Positions 6,258 through 7,794 of a stretch of 7,794 nt of DNA are shown here, one piece after another. The stretch is from contig JAGQHH010000366.1 in the NCBI GenBank assembly GCA_020431945.1, positions 1-7,794 of the forward strand, written 5' to 3'. Below the pieces are notes generated by a model. It did no database searches. It worked only from the letters and a program-made list of their open reading frames with translations, and was not told the DNA's origin. A program made the position numbers and the translations under genes. This DNA comes from Cyanobacteria bacterium HKST-UBA02. Lineage in GTDB: Bacteria > Cyanobacteriota > Vampirovibrionia > Obscuribacterales > Obscuribacteraceae. Every line of letters begins with the position of its first letter. Position 1 is the stretch's first letter.

Positions 6258-7496
6258 ATGCCCATACTATTCATTCACGGTGTCTCGGTTCGCGACGACA
6301 GCGGCTTCGATCAGATCGAGCCTCTCCTGCGCCGCTTCGCTGCTCCGGCAATCTCGGACGAGCCGGACTCGGTGACCATCGAATATTGCTACTGGGGCGA
6401 TCAGGCGGCCCGACTCTCCTGGTCGGGCTCTTCAATCCCCCTCAGCCTCGGGCACCGGGCTATCGAGCGCTCCATGGAGAGAATCCGCCATCGCCGGGAG
6501 CAACTGGTCAAAGCCGGCCAGCTCATGACGAGCAACCAGTGGCTTACGAAAGTAAAAGAAGTGCGCCAGCACTCGAAAGAACGCCTCAGTGATTTCCTGG
6601 CAAGCACAATCCAGGCGAGCAACAGGCTTACGGCAAAGGAGAAAGCAGCCCTCTGCCTGGCTCTGGATGAAGCCGTTCAAGAGGAAGGCGAAGAGACCAT
6701 CGAAGAATCGATCAAGAATCCCGAGGCTCTCCAGAAGCGGATCAGAGATCGATGCAACAGGGTGCTGGAGAGTCTCGGAAACCGGCACGACTGGTCCGAG
6801 CAGAGCTTCAACATCAAGGAATATGCCACCCGAGCTTACAAGCTGCCGGCCTCCGCCGCCACCAAGGTAGCCATGGAGCTCCGGGCGCCTATACACCGCT
6901 TCATCACGCTATTCCTGGGTGATGTCTTCACCTATCTCTACCGCAGAGGCGATGCCTCGGATCCCGGTCCGATACCGACAGTGGTGCTCAATCATCTCGA
7001 GCGATTGAACGAGATCAAAAAGTCTCGGGATGGCGAGCCTCTTCTGGTGCTCACTCACAGCATGGGCGGCCAGGTGGTCTATGACATCGTCAGCCATTTC
7101 CTTCCCCTGGGCGAGCATCAGGACATGCGTATCGATTTCTGGTGCGCCACCGCTTCTCAGGTCGGTTTTTTCGAAGAGCTCAAGCTCTTCCTGGCCAGCT
7201 CCGATCTGCATGGCGAAGAAACCGGGGAGCTTGCTCCTTATCCGGACGACAGATATCTGGGCTACTGGTGGAATGTCTGGGACTACAACGATTTCGTCAG
7301 CTACAGCGCCGACGGCATTATCGACGGAGTCGACGACGAGGCATACGGCACCGGTATGGATGTCGTCGAGGCGCACATGGGCTATCTTTTCCTTCCCAGT
7401 TTCTACCGGCGCATGCGAAGCAAGCTTCAGACCGCCAGAGAGCTCGGCTGGAAGCGCCCCGATCCCGATTCCGAGCCGAACCCAAAACTGGTTTGA
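6258..7496 (+). CDS. Uncharacterised alpha/beta hydrolase, lipase/esterase-like
   Basis: This 412-residue protein starts directly on the first core strand, PILFIHGV, where His7-Gly8 is the oxyanion turn. The nucleophile elbow is THSMGGQ with Ser268. Asp345 (or Asp342) in NVWDYNDFVSY and His373 in EAHMGYL complete a likely triad, followed by LPSFYRRM. YCYWGDQAARLSW near residue 43 is typical of a conserved hypothetical hydrolase family I recognise but cannot name. About 200 residues lie between the early strands and the elbow, far more than in a minimal fold: a charged, helix-rich stretch at about 65-190 and a hydrophobic helix at 211-228 (FITLFLGDVFTYLY) that may touch the membrane. There is no signal peptide, so it is probably cytosolic or peripheral. 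It follows the KimA-like permease by 8 nt, hence one transcript. The substrate is unknown. Confidence 0.8.
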   Translation: MPILFIHGVSVRDDSGFDQIEPLLRRFAAPAISDEPDSVTIEYCYWGDQAARLSWSGSSIPLSLGHRAIERSMERIRHRREQLVKAGQLMTSNQWLTKVKEVRQHSKERLSDFLASTIQASNRLTAKEKAALCLALDEAVQEEGEETIEESIKNPEALQKRIRDRCNRVLESLGNRHDWSEQSFNIKEYATRAYKLPASAATKVAMELRAPIHRFITLFLGDVFTYLYRRGDASDPGPIPTVVLNHLERLNEIKKSRDGEPLLVLTHSMGGQVVYDIVSHFLPLGEHQDMRIDFWCATASQVGFFEELKLFLASSDLHGEETGELAPYPDDRYLGYWWNVWDYNDFVSYSADGIIDGVDDEAYGTGMDVVEAHMGYLFLPSFYRRMRSKLQTARELGWKRPDPDSEPNPKLV

Positions 7497-7521
7497 CTTA
7501 CACATATGAGTGGCATATACT
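7493..7521 (+). promoter_or_regulatory. Sigma-70-type promoter of the small regulator gene
   Basis: TTGACT at 7493-7498 and TATACT at 7516-7521 each match consensus at five of six positions and are separated by the ideal 17 bp. Transcription would start near 7528, about 20 nt before the ATG. The -35 box overlaps the TGA stop codon (7494-7496) of the hydrolase gene, so the regulator is transcribed separately even though no terminator is seen between the two genes. Confidence 0.75.
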
Positions 7522-7534
7522 CAATATCCACTCA
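7507..7534 (+). promoter_or_regulatory. Inverted-repeat operator over the -10 box of the regulator gene
   Basis: TGAGTGG at 7507-7513 and CCACTCA at 7528-7534 form a perfect 7-bp inverted repeat with 14 bp between, covering the -10 box and the presumed transcript start. Short boxes fall at a fixed 11-bp step: GAGT at 7508, ACTC at 7519 and ACTC at 7530. One helical turn between half-sites is what ribbon-helix-helix repressors such as Arc use. The downstream gene encodes such a protein, so autoregulation is the natural reading. Confidence 0.6.
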
Positions 7535-7537
7535 AGG
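7534..7537 (+). promoter_or_regulatory. Ribosome binding site of the regulator gene
   Basis: AAGG lies 9 nt before the ATG at 7547 and directly abuts the right arm of the inverted repeat. A bound repressor could therefore affect both promoter clearance and the leader. Confidence 0.5.
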
Positions 7538-7546
7538 TCCTGCGCC

Positions 7547-7794
7547 ATGGTCAAACAATCGAAACGCGAGAATTTTGACGTAAGCCCGGAACAAGAGGCT
7601 TACATCAACAGCCTTCAGGAGCTGATCAAGGCACCTTCTCGAAAAGACGCCATTCTGACCGCCGTGCGCCTTACTTTGCTTCTAGCCGCGGAATCGCAGC
7701 AAGGCTACCAGTTCTATCTTGCAAAACCAGGTTGCCGGGATCCAAGAAGACTACTCATGGCCGAAATCGAAGCACCCAATCTTCAAACATGGGC
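7547..7794 (+). CDS. Putative ribbon-helix-helix DNA-binding protein, 3' truncated by window edge
   Basis: The frame opens at ATG 7547 and stays open to the window end, giving 82 visible residues. The N terminus fits a ribbon-helix-helix fold: a basic strand KRENFDVS (about 6-13), helix A PEQEAYINSLQELIK (14-28), a short turn APSR, and helix B KDAILTAVRLTLLLAAE (33-49). Next comes QQGYQFYL, resembling the glycine-plus-strand that often ends such domains. These proteins dimerise through the strand and bind short inverted repeats as repressors, plasmid control factors or antitoxins. A strong promoter, an inverted-repeat operator and a ribosome binding site all sit just upstream, supporting a real gene and autoregulation. 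The rest of the protein and any partner gene, such as a toxin, lie outside the window. The fold call is from pattern only, with no single diagnostic residue. Confidence 0.65.
   Translation, partial: MVKQSKRENFDVSPEQEAYINSLQELIKAPSRKDAILTAVRLTLLLAAESQQGYQFYLAKPGCRDPRRLLMAEIEAPNLQTW

Overview
This is a GC-rich bacterial window (high 50s percent GC by eye) with closely packed genes. Five protein genes carry family signatures, one of them cut by the left edge, and a sixth small gene is cut by the right edge. There is no rRNA, tRNA, CRISPR array, insertion sequence or phage module, and nothing fixes the species. Codon and base use look even across the genes, so I see no sign of recent transfer. 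The genes suit a free-living heterotroph.

Left part (1-2043, + strand): the 3' four-fifths of a CoA-acylating methylmalonate-semialdehyde dehydrogenase (mmsA/iolA family), then, after 85 bp, a complete dienelactone hydrolase family protein with an intact Cys-Asp-His triad. Both point to carbon-source catabolism, but the gap suggests separate control.

Middle (2036-4057, - strand): a 673-residue LVIVD-type beta-propeller protein with an N-terminal membrane segment. I count 14 repeats with a mean period of about 44 residues, which fits two seven-bladed propellers outside the cytoplasm. Its 3' end overlaps the hydrolase gene tail to tail by 8 bp.

Divergent control region (4058-4317): this carries a perfect TTGACA box and, between it and the next gene, a GC-rich hairpin followed by a T tract. 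That is an intrinsic terminator in the leader of the downstream operon, although no + strand gene precedes it.

Right part (4318-7496, + strand): a two-gene operon. The first gene is a 12-helix APC superfamily permease that resembles the KimA potassium importer at its ion-binding positions and adds a C-terminal cytosolic domain. Eight bases later comes an uncharacterised alpha/beta hydrolase with a Ser-Asp-His triad and a large helical insertion. A strong sigma-70-type promoter overlaps the hydrolase stop codon and drives the start of a ribbon-helix-helix-like regulator. Its -10 box lies inside an inverted repeat with 11-bp phasing, a likely autoregulatory operator.

The three points most worth a second look are the terminator-type leader of the KimA-like gene, the permease-hydrolase pairing, and the phased operator of the small regulator.
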